Positions 39,141 to 48,821 of a stretch of DNA of 64,000 nucleotides are shown piece by piece. The DNA comes from Castellaniella sp034674885. Its GTDB lineage: Bacteria; Pseudomonadota; Gammaproteobacteria; Burkholderiales; Burkholderiaceae_B. The stretch spans positions 17,192 to 81,191 of the forward strand of contig NZ_JAUCDS010000013.1 in assembly GCF_034674885.1 (NCBI RefSeq), written 5' to 3'. Positions within the stretch are counted from its first letter, which is position 1. Each line of letters opens with the position of its first letter. Under the pieces are notes generated by a model. That model was not told the origin of the DNA. It ran no database searches and saw nothing but the letters and a program-made list of their open reading frames with translations. A program made the position numbers and the translations under genes.

Positions 39141-40268
39141 ATGTCATTGTTCAAGCGCGCCGTCTTTTCCGAAATCACCAGCCATGCTGGCATCGTGTTT
39201 TCCACCTTGCTGGTGGTCTGGCTCAGCGTGCTGATCGTGCGGCTGCTCGGCCAGGCCGCCAATGGCGATATCGGCGCCAACGTCGTGCTGGGGCTGGCGG
39301 CCTTTTCCAGCATCACGGCGCTGCCGGTGATCCTGTCGGTGACGCTGTTCGTGGCAGTCCTGACGACCGTCACGCGCAGCTACCGCGAATCGGAAATGCC
39401 CGTCTGGTTCGCCAGCGGCCTTTCCCTGACCGACTGGCTGCGCCCCGTCATGATGTTTGCTCTGCCGGTGGCCGCCGTGGTGGCCGTGCTGACCTTGTCG
39501 GCCTCGCCCTGGGCTTACGGACAGATTGCCGAATATCGCCAGCGCTTCGAGCAGCGCTCCGACCTGTCCAAGGTCACGGCCGGGCAGTTCATCGAAACCG
39601 ACGACGGGAAGCGCGTGTTCTTCGCGGAATCGCCTTCGCGTCCCGATGACGAGCTGGGCCGTGTCGTGGCCCGCATCATCGAGCCCGATTGGCTGAGCAT
39701 CGTCACCGCCGACAGCGCTGCCATCCGCACAGAAGCCAACGGCGACCGTTTCCTGGTGCTGGGTCCGGGGCATCGCTATGACCTGAAACCGGGCACTCCG
39801 GAACTGCGGCTGCTGGATTTCCAGCGCTATGGCGTGCGGATCGAAAGCCGTACCGACCCCGGGGCCCTGGAAACCGCCCGCCAGAAGGCGTTGCAGGAAA
39901 TCAAGGCGCGGCCGACGCTGGATCTCGTGGTACGTGGAGACAATGAATCCCTGTCCCAGCTGATGTGGCGCCTGGCCTTGCCGCTTTCTGTGCTGAACCT
40001 GGCGCTGATCGCCTTGCCGCTGGGCGCGGTGAACCCGCGCCTGGGGCGTTCTGGCGATCTGCTGCTGGCCGGGCTGCTGGCGCTGCTCTACATGAATCTG
40101 ATCAATCTGTCGCGCGGCTGGATCGGCAGCGGGGTGCTGTCCTTCGGGCTGGGAGTCTGGCTGGTCCATGCCCTGTTCCTGGCCTTGGGGCTGGGGATGC
40201 TGTGGCGGCGCACCCGCATGCCCAGGCCTCGCCGGCAGGCAGCTTCAGCAGCGGCCAGGCCCGTATAG
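39141..40268 (+). CDS. lptF: LPS export ABC transporter permease LptF
   Basis: 375 residues, six transmembrane helices split by a large periplasmic beta-jellyroll domain (about 130-260). N-terminal LFKRAVFSEITSHAGIVFST and C-terminal LPLGAVNPRLGRSGDLLLAG are typical of LptF. With LptG and LptB2 it extracts LPS from the inner membrane. lptG normally follows directly; here the next gene is a LysR regulator on the opposite strand, so lptG must be elsewhere. The pepA/lptF divergence is conserved. Confidence 0.93.
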   Translation: MSLFKRAVFSEITSHAGIVFSTLLVVWLSVLIVRLLGQAANGDIGANVVLGLAAFSSITALPVILSVTLFVAVLTTVTRSYRESEMPVWFASGLSLTDWLRPVMMFALPVAAVVAVLTLSASPWAYGQIAEYRQRFEQRSDLSKVTAGQFIETDDGKRVFFAESPSRPDDELGRVVARIIEPDWLSIVTADSAAIRTEANGDRFLVLGPGHRYDLKPGTPELRLLDFQRYGVRIESRTDPGALETARQKALQEIKARPTLDLVVRGDNESLSQLMWRLALPLSVLNLALIALPLGAVNPRLGRSGDLLLAGLLALLYMNLINLSRGWIGSGVLSFGLGVWLVHALFLALGLGMLWRRTRMPRPRRQAASAAARPV

Positions 40269-40281
40269 GCCGGAATTCGCA

Positions 40282-41244
40282 TCAGGCCGCCGGCACCTGA
40301 GCGCCATACGAAGGCAGCCAGTCCTCGGCAGGCGTGCGCAGGGTCCGGCTGCCGCCTTGCAGCAGGTCGCGATTCAGGTCGATGGCATGCTTCAGGTAAT
40401 CCCATAGGGCCATGACGCGCCGGGTCTGGCGCAGGTCTTCGTGGCAGTACATCCAGAAGCTGCGGGTGACGTGGATGTCGCGCGCCAGGACCGGCGCCAG
40501 GCGCGAGTCCTGCGCAGCCAGGAAACACGGCAGGATGGCCAGGGCCTGGCCGCCCAGCACGGCCTGATACTGGGCCAGCACGCTGGTGCTGCGAAACACC
40601 ACGTTGGCGGCCGGCGCCAGATCATCCAGATAGCGCAGGCGGTCGCTGAACAGAAGCTCGTCCACATAGCCGATGAAGCGGTGCCGCTCCAGATCGTGAC
40701 GGTGGCGGATGGGCGGCTGGCGATCCAGGTAGTCCTGCGTGCCATAGAGCTGCAAGGTGTAGTCGGCCAGCTTGGTGCACAGATAGGGGCCGCGCTGCGG
40801 GCGCTCCAGGGCGATGGCGATGTCGGCCTCGCGCTTGGACAGGCTGATGTAGCGCGGCACCGGCATGATGTCCAGGGTCATGCCTGGGTGGCGGCGCTGG
40901 AAGTCGATCATCAGGGGCGTCAGGATGGTGCTGCCGAAGCCCTCGGTCGATCCGATGCGCAGGTGGCCGGAAGGCCCCTGAGCGGATCCGGACAGGGCCT
41001 CGCGGGCGGCCAGCAGCGCGCTTTCGACTTGTTCCGCGTAGGCAAAGAATCGCTGACCTTCCTCCGTCAGGGTGAAGCCGCTGGCGCGGGATTTCTCAAA
41101 CAGGGTGATGCCCAGGTCCAGTTCCAGGCCCCGGATGCGCCGTGTCACGGTGCTGTGCTGCACACCCAGGCGCAGTGCGGCTGCGCTGGCCCGCTGCGTG
41201 CGGGCGACTTCCAGAAAATAGCGAATCGCGTCCCAGTCCGTCAT
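40282..41244 (-). CDS. LysR-family regulator divergent from mmsA
   Basis: 320 residues from the ATG at 41242-41244 (MTDWDAIRYFLEVARTQ). The HTH is RASAAALRLGVQHSTVTRRI and the substrate-binding domain follows. The DWDAIRYFLEV start is that of the subgroup that often controls adjacent dehydrogenase or oxidoreductase genes. The divergent neighbour is mmsA. Two TGTGCAAATAT repeats 21 bp apart directly upstream form a likely operator. Convergent with lptF (13-bp gap). Confidence 0.9.
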   Translation of the reverse strand: MTDWDAIRYFLEVARTQRASAAALRLGVQHSTVTRRIRGLELDLGITLFEKSRASGFTLTEEGQRFFAYAEQVESALLAAREALSGSAQGPSGHLRIGSTEGFGSTILTPLMIDFQRRHPGMTLDIMPVPRYISLSKREADIAIALERPQRGPYLCTKLADYTLQLYGTQDYLDRQPPIRHRHDLERHRFIGYVDELLFSDRLRYLDDLAPAANVVFRSTSVLAQYQAVLGGQALAILPCFLAAQDSRLAPVLARDIHVTRSFWMYCHEDLRQTRRVMALWDYLKHAIDLNRDLLQGGSRTLRTPAEDWLPSYGAQVPAA

Positions 41245-41248
41245 GGCT

Positions 41249-41280
41249 TGTGCAAATATCGTCAACCAATGTGCAAATAT
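41249..41280. promoter_or_regulatory. Direct repeats TGTGCAAATAT, candidate LysR operator
   Basis: Exact 11-bp repeats at 41249-41259 and 41270-41280, 21 bp apart, i.e. two helical turns, so both face the same side. They lie 4 bp upstream of the LysR ATG in the LysR/mmsA intergenic region. Function inferred. Confidence 0.5.
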
Positions 41281-41423
41281 TTTCATGGTAATAAGTTTTT
41301 TACACAACTACACTGGGACATGACATGAGGCGCCGCGCCACGAGTGTCCTGTACGGGTTGACCGGGCAGGACTCCGGGCAGCCCGCCCTGCGGAATCCAA
41401 CCGATTTCAACCAGGAGACTTGC

Positions 41424-42917
41424 ATGAGCGATATTCCACGTGTCCCGCTACTGATCGACGGGAAACTGGTCCAGTCCGAAACTACCGAATGGCGCGACAT
41501 CATCAATCCGGCGACCCAGGAAGTGGTGGCGCGGGTGCCGTTCGCCACGCCGGCCGAGGTCGAGCGGGCCATTGCCAATTCCAAGGAAGCCTTCAAGACC
41601 TGGCGTTCCGTCAGCCAGGCCAAACGCCGCCAGATCATGAACGACCTGGCACACCTGCTGCGTGAAAACACCGGCAAGATCGCCGAAGTCCTGTCCCGCG
41701 AACACGGCAAGACCCTGCCCGATGCCGAGGGCGAAGTCGCGCGCGGCCTGGAAGGCGTGGAACACGCCGTGTCGGCCAATGTGCTGCAACTGGGCGATTA
41801 CGCCGAAAATGCCGCCACCGGCATCGACGTCTACAACGTGCTGCAGCCGCTGGGCGTCTGCGCCGGGATCACGGCCTTCAACTTCCCCGTGATGCTGCCC
41901 TGCTGGATGTTCCCGATTGCCGTCACCATGGGCAATACCTTCGTCTACAAGCCGTCAGAACAGGACCCGAGCGCGTCGCTGATGGTGGCGCAACTGGCCC
42001 TGGAAGCCGGCCTGCCGCCGGGGGTCCTGAACGTCGTGCACGGCGGCCCGGACGTGGCCAATACCCTGTGCGATCACCCGGACATCAAGGCCGTGTCGTT
42101 CATCGGTTCGACGCGCGTGGGTACGGAAATCTATCGCCGCTCGTCCAACGCCGGCAAGCGCTGCCAGGCCATGATGGGGGCCAAGAACCACAGCGTCATC
42201 ATGCCGGACGCCGACCGCGAGGCCGCCCTGAATTCCATGCTGGGGGCCGCCTTCGGCGCGGCCGGCGAACGCTGCATGGCGATTTCGGTGCTGGTGCTGG
42301 TCGGCGAGGCGCAGAAATGGCTGCCGGACTTCGTCGAGCGGGCCAAGAAACTGAAGGTCAATATCGGCACCGACCGCAAGGCAGACCTGGGCCCCCTGAT
42401 TTCGCCAGCGGCCAAGAAACGCGTCGAAGGCTTCATCCAGAAGGGTGTGGACGAAGGCGCCGATCTGGTGCTCGATGGGCGCGGGATCAAGGTCCCTGGC
42501 TACGAGCAGGGCAATTTCGTCGGCCCTACCGTGTTCAGCAAGGTCAAGGCCGACATGAGCATCTACCAGGAAGAAATCTTCGGGCCGGTGCTGTCCGTGG
42601 TGCTGGTCGATACTCTGGAAGAAGCCGTCGAATTCATCAACGCCAATCCCAATGGCAATGGCACGTCGATTTTCACCCAGGATGGCGGGCATGCTCGCTA
42701 CTTCCAGAATCACGTCGACGTCGGCCAGGTGGGGATCAACATCCCCATCCCGGTGCCGGTGGCCTGGTTCAGCTTCACGGGGTCGCGGGCGTCGAAACTG
42801 GGCGACCTGGGTCCCAATGGCCGCCAGTCCATCTACTTCTGGACGCAGACCAAGACCATCACGGCTCGCTGGCAGGCGCATCCCACGGACGTGAACACGA
42901 CCATCGCCATGAGGTAA
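41424..42917 (+). CDS. mmsA: CoA-acylating methylmalonate-semialdehyde dehydrogenase
   Basis: 497 residues from the ATG at 41424, which has CAGGAG 8 nt upstream. NAD-dependent aldehyde dehydrogenase that converts (methyl)malonate semialdehyde to propionyl- or acetyl-CoA in valine, inositol or beta-alanine breakdown. Catalytic Cys284 is in AAGERCMAISV; FNFPVMLPCWMFP and FTGSRASKLGDLGPNG are MmsA signatures. Its usual valine-pathway partners (mmsB, acyl-CoA dehydrogenase) are not adjacent. Probably controlled by the divergent LysR. Confidence 0.93.
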   Translation: MSDIPRVPLLIDGKLVQSETTEWRDIINPATQEVVARVPFATPAEVERAIANSKEAFKTWRSVSQAKRRQIMNDLAHLLRENTGKIAEVLSREHGKTLPDAEGEVARGLEGVEHAVSANVLQLGDYAENAATGIDVYNVLQPLGVCAGITAFNFPVMLPCWMFPIAVTMGNTFVYKPSEQDPSASLMVAQLALEAGLPPGVLNVVHGGPDVANTLCDHPDIKAVSFIGSTRVGTEIYRRSSNAGKRCQAMMGAKNHSVIMPDADREAALNSMLGAAFGAAGERCMAISVLVLVGEAQKWLPDFVERAKKLKVNIGTDRKADLGPLISPAAKKRVEGFIQKGVDEGADLVLDGRGIKVPGYEQGNFVGPTVFSKVKADMSIYQEEIFGPVLSVVLVDTLEEAVEFINANPNGNGTSIFTQDGGHARYFQNHVDVGQVGINIPIPVPVAWFSFTGSRASKLGDLGPNGRQSIYFWTQTKTITARWQAHPTDVNTTIAMR

Positions 42918-43037
42918 CGCGTCGGCTGTTGCAGGCGTGATGCACAGGGCGTCGGCAGGGTCTCAGAACCTTTCCGGCGCCCTGTGGCATGTCCATCCGA
43001 CGAACTAAACAAATAACAAAAAATAATATAAAAGGCG

Positions 43038-43055
43038 TTCCATATTCCATATAAT
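43038..43055 (+). promoter_or_regulatory. cysB promoter -10 with tandem TTCCATA
   Basis: TTCCATA twice in tandem (43038-43044, 43045-43051) running into a perfect TATAAT (43050-43055), 25 bp before the cysB-type ATG. The region upstream is AT-rich. No clear -35. Could be an autoregulatory site. Confidence 0.5.
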
Positions 43056-43080
43056 GGCTGTTCCTATAGGGCCATGGCAT

Positions 43081-44043
43081 ATGAATCTCCAGCAATTCCG
43101 TTTCGTCCGCGAAACCATCCGCCGCAACTTCAATCTGACCGAAGCCGCCCGGGCCCTGTATACCTCGCAACCCGGGGTGTCGAAAGCCATCATCGAATTC
43201 GAGGACGAGCTGGGCATCAAGATCTTCGAGCGCCACGGCAAACGCCTGAAGGGCCTGACCAAGCCGGGGCAGGCCGTGTCCACCGTCATCGACCGCATCA
43301 TGCGCGAAGTGGACAACCTGAAAAAGGTCAGCGATGAATTCGCCCAGCGCGACGAAGGCGCCCTGGTCATCGCCTGCACCCACACACAGGCCCGCTACCT
43401 GCTGCCGCGCGTGATCCCGGCCTTCCGGGCGCGCTTTCCGAAAGTGCACGTTTCGCTGGCCGAGGGCAATCCCGAACACCTGGCCCGCCTGGTGCTGCAC
43501 GAACAGGCCGATCTGGCCATCGCCACCGAAACCCTGGCAGATACACCGGGCCTGGTGGCCTTGCCGGTCTATGCCTGGGAACACACGCTGGTGGTGCCGC
43601 CCGATCATCCCCTGACCAGCCTGACGTCCAGCGCCGCCCGTAACCTGTCGCTGGAGCATCTGGCCCAATACCCCATCGTCACGTACGATCGGGCTTTCTC
43701 GGGGCGTCGGGCCATCGACGCCGCCTTCGAGCAGGCGGGCATCACGCCCGACATCGTGCTGGAGGCCATCGACGCGGACGTGGTCAAGACCTATGCCGAC
43801 ATCGGCCTGGGCATCGGCATCATCGCAGGCGTGGCCTTCGACCCGCGTCGCGACAAAGGCCTGGTGGGGCTGCCGGCCGGTCATCTGTTCGGCAAGCACA
43901 CCACCAGCGTCGCCATCAAACGCGGCGTCTTCCTGCGGGATTATGTGTACGTGCTGATGGAAATGCTGGCGCCCGAACTGACGCGCGACCGGGTGTCCGA
44001 GGCCGTTTCCCAGCCGACGCCGGCGGTGCGCGAAGTCGCCTGA
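43081..44043 (+). CDS. cysB: CysB-family LysR regulator
   Basis: 320 residues, close in size to Escherichia coli CysB (324). MNLQQFRFVRETIRRNFNLT, LYTSQPGVSKAI, CTHTQARYLLPRVI, PIVTYDRAFSGR and DADVVKTYADIGLGIGIIA follow the CysB pattern nearly block for block. CysB activates sulfate and sulfonate assimilation in response to N-acetylserine or low sulfide. No sulfur genes are adjacent in this window. Convergent with the second liv operon with an 11-bp gap. Confidence 0.9.
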   Translation: MNLQQFRFVRETIRRNFNLTEAARALYTSQPGVSKAIIEFEDELGIKIFERHGKRLKGLTKPGQAVSTVIDRIMREVDNLKKVSDEFAQRDEGALVIACTHTQARYLLPRVIPAFRARFPKVHVSLAEGNPEHLARLVLHEQADLAIATETLADTPGLVALPVYAWEHTLVVPPDHPLTSLTSSAARNLSLEHLAQYPIVTYDRAFSGRRAIDAAFEQAGITPDIVLEAIDADVVKTYADIGLGIGIIAGVAFDPRRDKGLVGLPAGHLFGKHTTSVAIKRGVFLRDYVYVLMEMLAPELTRDRVSEAVSQPTPAVREVA

Positions 44044-44054
44044 TCCCCTGGGCG

Positions 44055-44785
44055 CTACACGCCCAGATAGGCCCGTCTCAGTTCGGGGTCCTCGATCAGT
44101 TGGCCGGCCGGGCCTTCCTGCACGATATGGCCGGTTTCCAGCACGTAGGCGCGGTCCGCCGCCGCCAGGGCCAAGTGGATATCCTGTTCGACCAGCAGCA
44201 CCGTGACCCCCTGGTCGCGGATGGTCGCCAGGCTCTCCATCAGCTGATCGACGATGATGGGCGCCAGGCCCAGGCTCATTTCATCCACCAGCAATAGGCG
44301 CGGGCGCGCCATCAGTGCGCGTGCCATGGCGCACATCTGCTGTTCGCCGCCCGACATGCTGCCGGCCAGCTGGCGGCGGCGTTCGGCCATGCGCGGGAAC
44401 TGGGCGTACACCTGTTCCAGATCGGTGCGGATGGCGGCTGTGTCCGCGCGCCGGTAGGCGCCCATCAGAAGATTGTCCTGCACCGACATGCGGGGAAAGA
44501 GCTGGCGGCCCTCGGGAACCTGGACGATCCCCTGGCGGAAGATCTGGTCGGGCGTGTGGCCCTGGATGTCGGCGCCAGCCCACGTGATGCGGCCTGATTG
44601 GCTGGGCAGCAGGCCGGACAGAACCCGCAGCAAGGTGGTCTTGCCCGCGCCATTGCTGCCGACCAGGGCCAGAAATTCGGCTTCGCGCACTTCCAGGGTG
44701 ATGTCGTGCAGCACCTGCACCAGGCCGTAGCCGGCCGACAAGCCCTGGACCTGCAGCAGCGGCGTATGTGTCGAAGGCGTGGAGC

Positions 44786-44789
<4 letters not shown>
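44055..44789 (-). CDS. livF: LivF-type ATPase of the second Liv transporter
   Basis: 244 residues. Walker A GSNGAGKTTLL, signature MSGGEQQMCAMARAL, Walker B LLLVDEMSLGLAP, H-loop LLVEQDI. In contrast to the livF at 1662 the Walker A Lys is present. The start overlaps the livG stop by 4 bp (44786-44789). Last gene of the operon; a CTGGGCG/CGCCCAG hairpin overlaps its stop but has no T-run. Confidence 0.94.
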
Positions 44790-45516
<727 letters not shown>

Positions 45517-45520
<4 letters not shown>

Positions 45521-46464
45521 ATGCGGTTCGTCCGGATGTTGTCGATGAAATAACGCCAGCCCAGGCGGTGGAAACGCCGTACCACGTCGGCCAGGCCGCG
45601 TGGCATCAACACCACGGCGACGACGATGACGATGCCGAAGAACAGGCCGGCAATGCTGGTGACCTCGCTGGACAGCAGTTCGGAGATGGCCGACAGGATG
45701 AAGGAACCGACGATCGGTCCCAGGATCGTGCCGGGGCCGCCGAACACCGCCATGATGATCATCTTGACGTTCAGGGTGATGTCGAATGCGCTGCCCGGGT
45801 CCAGGAAGGTGATCCAGTAAGCCTGGATGCCGCCGGCCAGTGCGCTGAACACGCCGGCCAGGGCGAAGGCCAGGACCTTGTAGCGGGTCGTGTCCACCCC
45901 CATGACGACGGCGCCTTCCTCGTTTTCGCGGATGGCGATCAGGCCGAAGCCAAAGCGGCTGCGGGTCAGCCACCAGACGGTCAGGGTCGCAGCCACCAGC
46001 AGGATGAGCGCCAGTTCGTAGAACATCCGGTCGTCGTTCAGCGGTGGCAGCACCAGACCGATGTTCTGCCCCGCCAGCGGCACGTTGGAGACGATGGCCG
46101 CCATGATCTGCGCCAGGGCCAGGGTCGCGATGGCGAAATAGTGGCCCTTCAGGCGCAGTACCGGAATGCCCAGCAGGAAGGCGAAGATCACGGCCAGCAC
46201 GACGCCAAAGGCCATGCCCACGGCGAAGGGCAGTTGCCACTGAACCATGGCGATGCCCACGCCATAGGCGCCCAGGCCATAGAACACGGAATTGCCGAAG
46301 GACGGGTAGCCGGTATAGCCGCCGATGATGTTCCAGCCCTGCGCCAGCACGGCCAGCAGCAGGGTGCTGATGCCGAACTGGATGATGGTGTCGGATCCGT
46401 ACCAGGGCAGCAGGGCCAGCGCGACCAGCGCTGCAGCGATCAGGATGGGGCGCCAGATGTTCAT
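45517..46464 (-). CDS. livM: LivM-type permease of the second Liv transporter
   Basis: 315 residues, about nine transmembrane helices. ISTLLLAVLAQGWNIIGGYTG and the motif SFGNSVFYGLGAYG near the N-terminus, and FALAGVFSALAGGIQAYWIT later, are LivM signatures. Pairs with the livH product. Overlaps livH by 4 bp upstream and livG by 4 bp downstream. Confidence 0.94.
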
Positions 46465-47324
46465 GCGGTTCTCCCCAGCAGGCCGGTGGGCCGCACGATC
46501 AGCACCAGGAGCAGCACGCCGAAGCTGGCGACGTCAGCGTAGGTGGGGCCGATGTACAGCGTGGTCAGGGATTCGATCAGTCCCAGGATCAGGCCGCCTG
46601 CGATCACGCCCAGCGGCGTGTCCAGGCCGCCGATGATGGCGATGGCGAAGGATTTGGCCGTCAGGGTGGCGCCGATGTAGGGGTTGATCTGCGAGACGGT
46701 GCCGTACAGGCCGCCGGCCGCGCCAGCCAGTGCCAGGCCCAGGCCGAAGGTGACGGCGTACAGGTGGCGCGGTTCGACGCCGTACAGCCGGGCCGCCGAC
46801 AGGTTCTGAGCCGTGGCCCGGATGGCCCGGCCCAGGCGGGTCCGCAGCAGAAAATACCACATGATCAGCGTCAGGGCGATGGCCACGCTGCAGGCGGCCA
46901 GCCGCACCAGCGGGATCGTCAGCCCCAGCAGGGTGATGTTCTGCCCGGAATAGGCGGGATTGATGGTGCGGAAATCGGCCGAGAACACCAGCTGGGCGAG
47001 GTAGGTCAGCACGACCTCCATCCCGAAGGTGATCAGCAGTGTGTTGAACATGGGCGCGCGCACGATCAGGTTCAGGATGCCGCGCTGGATGGCGTAGCCC
47101 ACGACGAACATCAGGACTGCCGTCAGCGGCAGCCCCAGGAAGGGGTCCAGGTGCAGCCATTGAAAGCTGTACCAGGAGATGTAGGCGCCCAGCATGATGA
47201 AGGCGCCATGCGAGAGATTGACGATATTGAGCACCCCCCAGACCAGGGCCAGGCCGAGCGCCACGATGGCGTACAGCCCGCCCTGCAGGATGCCGTTGAT
47301 GAGGACTTGCAGCAGAAGGTCCAA
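46461..47324 (-). CDS. livH: LivH-type permease of the second Liv transporter
   Basis: 287 residues, eight or nine transmembrane helices. NGILQGGLYAIVALGLALVW and NLSHGAFIMLGAYISW are the LivH start; AGAAGGLYGTVSQINPYIG and GGLDTPLGVIAGG are later signatures. The start is TTG (complement of 47322-47324), with GGAG 8 nt upstream and no nearby ATG in frame. It starts 27 bp after the binding-protein stop. Confidence 0.94.
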   Translation of the reverse strand: MDLLLQVLINGILQGGLYAIVALGLALVWGVLNIVNLSHGAFIMLGAYISWYSFQWLHLDPFLGLPLTAVLMFVVGYAIQRGILNLIVRAPMFNTLLITFGMEVVLTYLAQLVFSADFRTINPAYSGQNITLLGLTIPLVRLAACSVAIALTLIMWYFLLRTRLGRAIRATAQNLSAARLYGVEPRHLYAVTFGLGLALAGAAGGLYGTVSQINPYIGATLTAKSFAIAIIGGLDTPLGVIAGGLILGLIESLTTLYIGPTYADVASFGVLLLVLIVRPTGLLGRTA

Positions 47325-47351
47325 GGCGGTGTCTCCGGGGGGCGGGGCGGA

Positions 47352-48569
47352 TCAGCGCTTCGACCAGTCGGGCATCGGGTATTTCGGCTGGGTCATGAAT
47401 TTGTCCCCGTCGAATACGGCCACCGGCTTGCCGTTCTGCACTTGAATCACGGTCTGGTCCAGATGGATCTGGCCGTTGTCGGCGAACTTGATGTGGCCAT
47501 ACAGGCTATTGAAGTCACTGGCGGCGAGCGCGTTGCGGACAGCCTTCGGCTCCAGCGTGCCGGCTTTTTCGATGGCCTTGACGATGGCTTCCACGTCGGA
47601 GACGCCCGATGCCGCGTGATAGTCCGGTTCGTAGCGGTACTGCGCGCCCCAGGCCTTGGCGAACTGGGCGGCGTCGCCGAACCAGTCATCCTTCAGGGCC
47701 TCGCTGGGCAGCCAGGCCGTCATGCCGAAGGCGTAGTCAGCGTCATTGCCCAGAGCCTTGCGGAAGTCCTCGCTGGGCACGCCCACGGTGAAGGAATAGA
47801 ACTTCGGCGAGACGTCCAGGCTTTTCGCCTGGCGGATGAAGTTCAGGATTTCCGTTTCGTGGCCAGCAACCAGCACGGCATCCGCCTGCTTGGACTTGAT
47901 CTGCGACAGCAGGGTGTTGAAGTCGCTGGCGTTGGAACTGTAGCGCTCGTCCAGCACGGTATCGGCGCCGGCGTCCTTCAGCAGCGGCCGGGTGCCCTTG
48001 GCCACGGACACGTCGAAGGAATCGTCCGCGTACAGCAGGGCGACCTTGGAGGGTTCAGGCTTCAGTTGCTTGAACATCTTGATCGTGCTGCCGAAATAGT
48101 CGCTGGCCGGCGCCAGGGTGCCGAAGACGTACTTGAAGCCGCGCGAGAAGATCTGGTCCGAGGCGCCGCCGCCCTGGACCATGGGAATCTGGTATTTTTC
48201 CGAGACCGCCGAATCGGCCAGGGCGAAATTGCTGGCGAACGGTCCCAACAGGAAGTTGACCTTGTCCTGAGACACCAGTTGCGTGTATTGGCGCACGCTC
48301 AGGTTGACGTCGGACTGGTTGTCGTAGATCTTCAGGGCCAGGGTGTATTTTTTCCCACCGATCGTGACACCACCTTTGCGGTTGATCTGGTCGACCGCCA
48401 GCTTGTAGGCGTCGTTGTAATAGCGGCCGGTGTTGGCCACCGGCCCCGTCAGCTGGACGGATGCGCCCAGCAGAATCTGGTTGTCCGCCGCCTGACTGGC
48501 TCCGCTGGCCAGCGCCAGGGCCAGCGCGACGGCCGCGCAGGGCAGGCTATGCCGAAATAAGGTATGCAT
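47352..48569 (-). CDS. livK: Periplasmic binding protein of the second Liv transporter
   Basis: 405 residues with a signal peptide (about 1-27, cleaved after SQA). Mature ADNQILLGASVQLTGPVANT is the type 1 periplasmic fold start, and YDNQSDVNLSVRQYTQLV, FLLGPFASNFALA and LYADDSFDVSVAKG are typical of Leu/amide/aromatic-binding members. First gene of livK-livH-livM-livG-livF. A near-palindrome lies 43-58 bp upstream. Substrate not deducible. Confidence 0.92.
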   Translation of the reverse strand: MHTLFRHSLPCAAVALALALASGASQAADNQILLGASVQLTGPVANTGRYYNDAYKLAVDQINRKGGVTIGGKKYTLALKIYDNQSDVNLSVRQYTQLVSQDKVNFLLGPFASNFALADSAVSEKYQIPMVQGGGASDQIFSRGFKYVFGTLAPASDYFGSTIKMFKQLKPEPSKVALLYADDSFDVSVAKGTRPLLKDAGADTVLDERYSSNASDFNTLLSQIKSKQADAVLVAGHETEILNFIRQAKSLDVSPKFYSFTVGVPSEDFRKALGNDADYAFGMTAWLPSEALKDDWFGDAAQFAKAWGAQYRYEPDYHAASGVSDVEAIVKAIEKAGTLEPKAVRNALAASDFNSLYGHIKFADNGQIHLDQTVIQVQNGKPVAVFDGDKFMTQPKYPMPDWSKR

Positions 48570-48611
48570 GGAACGTGTCTCCTAAGGGTTGCTTTGCGTT
48601 CCATTCTGCGC

Positions 48612-48627
48612 TTTGTAACGTAACAAA
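48612..48627. promoter_or_regulatory. Near-palindrome upstream of livK
   Basis: TTTGTAACGTAACAAA, 14 of 16 positions symmetric, 43-58 bp upstream of the livK ATG. Size and position suit a repressor or activator dimer. Regulator unknown. Confidence 0.35.
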
Positions 48628-48748
48628 CCTCTGAATATTCTCTGACGGTCTACTGAAAATCACCGCAACGTGTCCGCAAATAGGAGGTAATCCTCCGGGG
48701 TGTCCACGGCAGCGGTGGGGAGTAGGTCACGTGAGAATTGCGTTCTTG

Positions 48749-48767
48749 AATAAGAATGATTATTATT
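48749..48767. promoter_or_regulatory. Fur-box-like site upstream of the DUF2325 gene
   Basis: The 19-bp stretch AATAAGAATGATTATTATT matches the classical Fur consensus GATAATGATAATCATTATC at 13 of 19 positions. It is 55 bp before the ATG at 48822. Iron regulation is inferred. Confidence 0.5.
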
Positions 48768-48821
48768 TATGTTCAATTAAGGAAGCCGATTTCTTCCCGT
48801 TCCATTCCAGGAGCCACTTTC

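Noticed and set aside
44048..44066. CTGGGCG/CGCCCAG hairpin between cysB and livF
   Set aside because: Perfect stem but no T-tract and it overlaps the livF stop; termination not supported.
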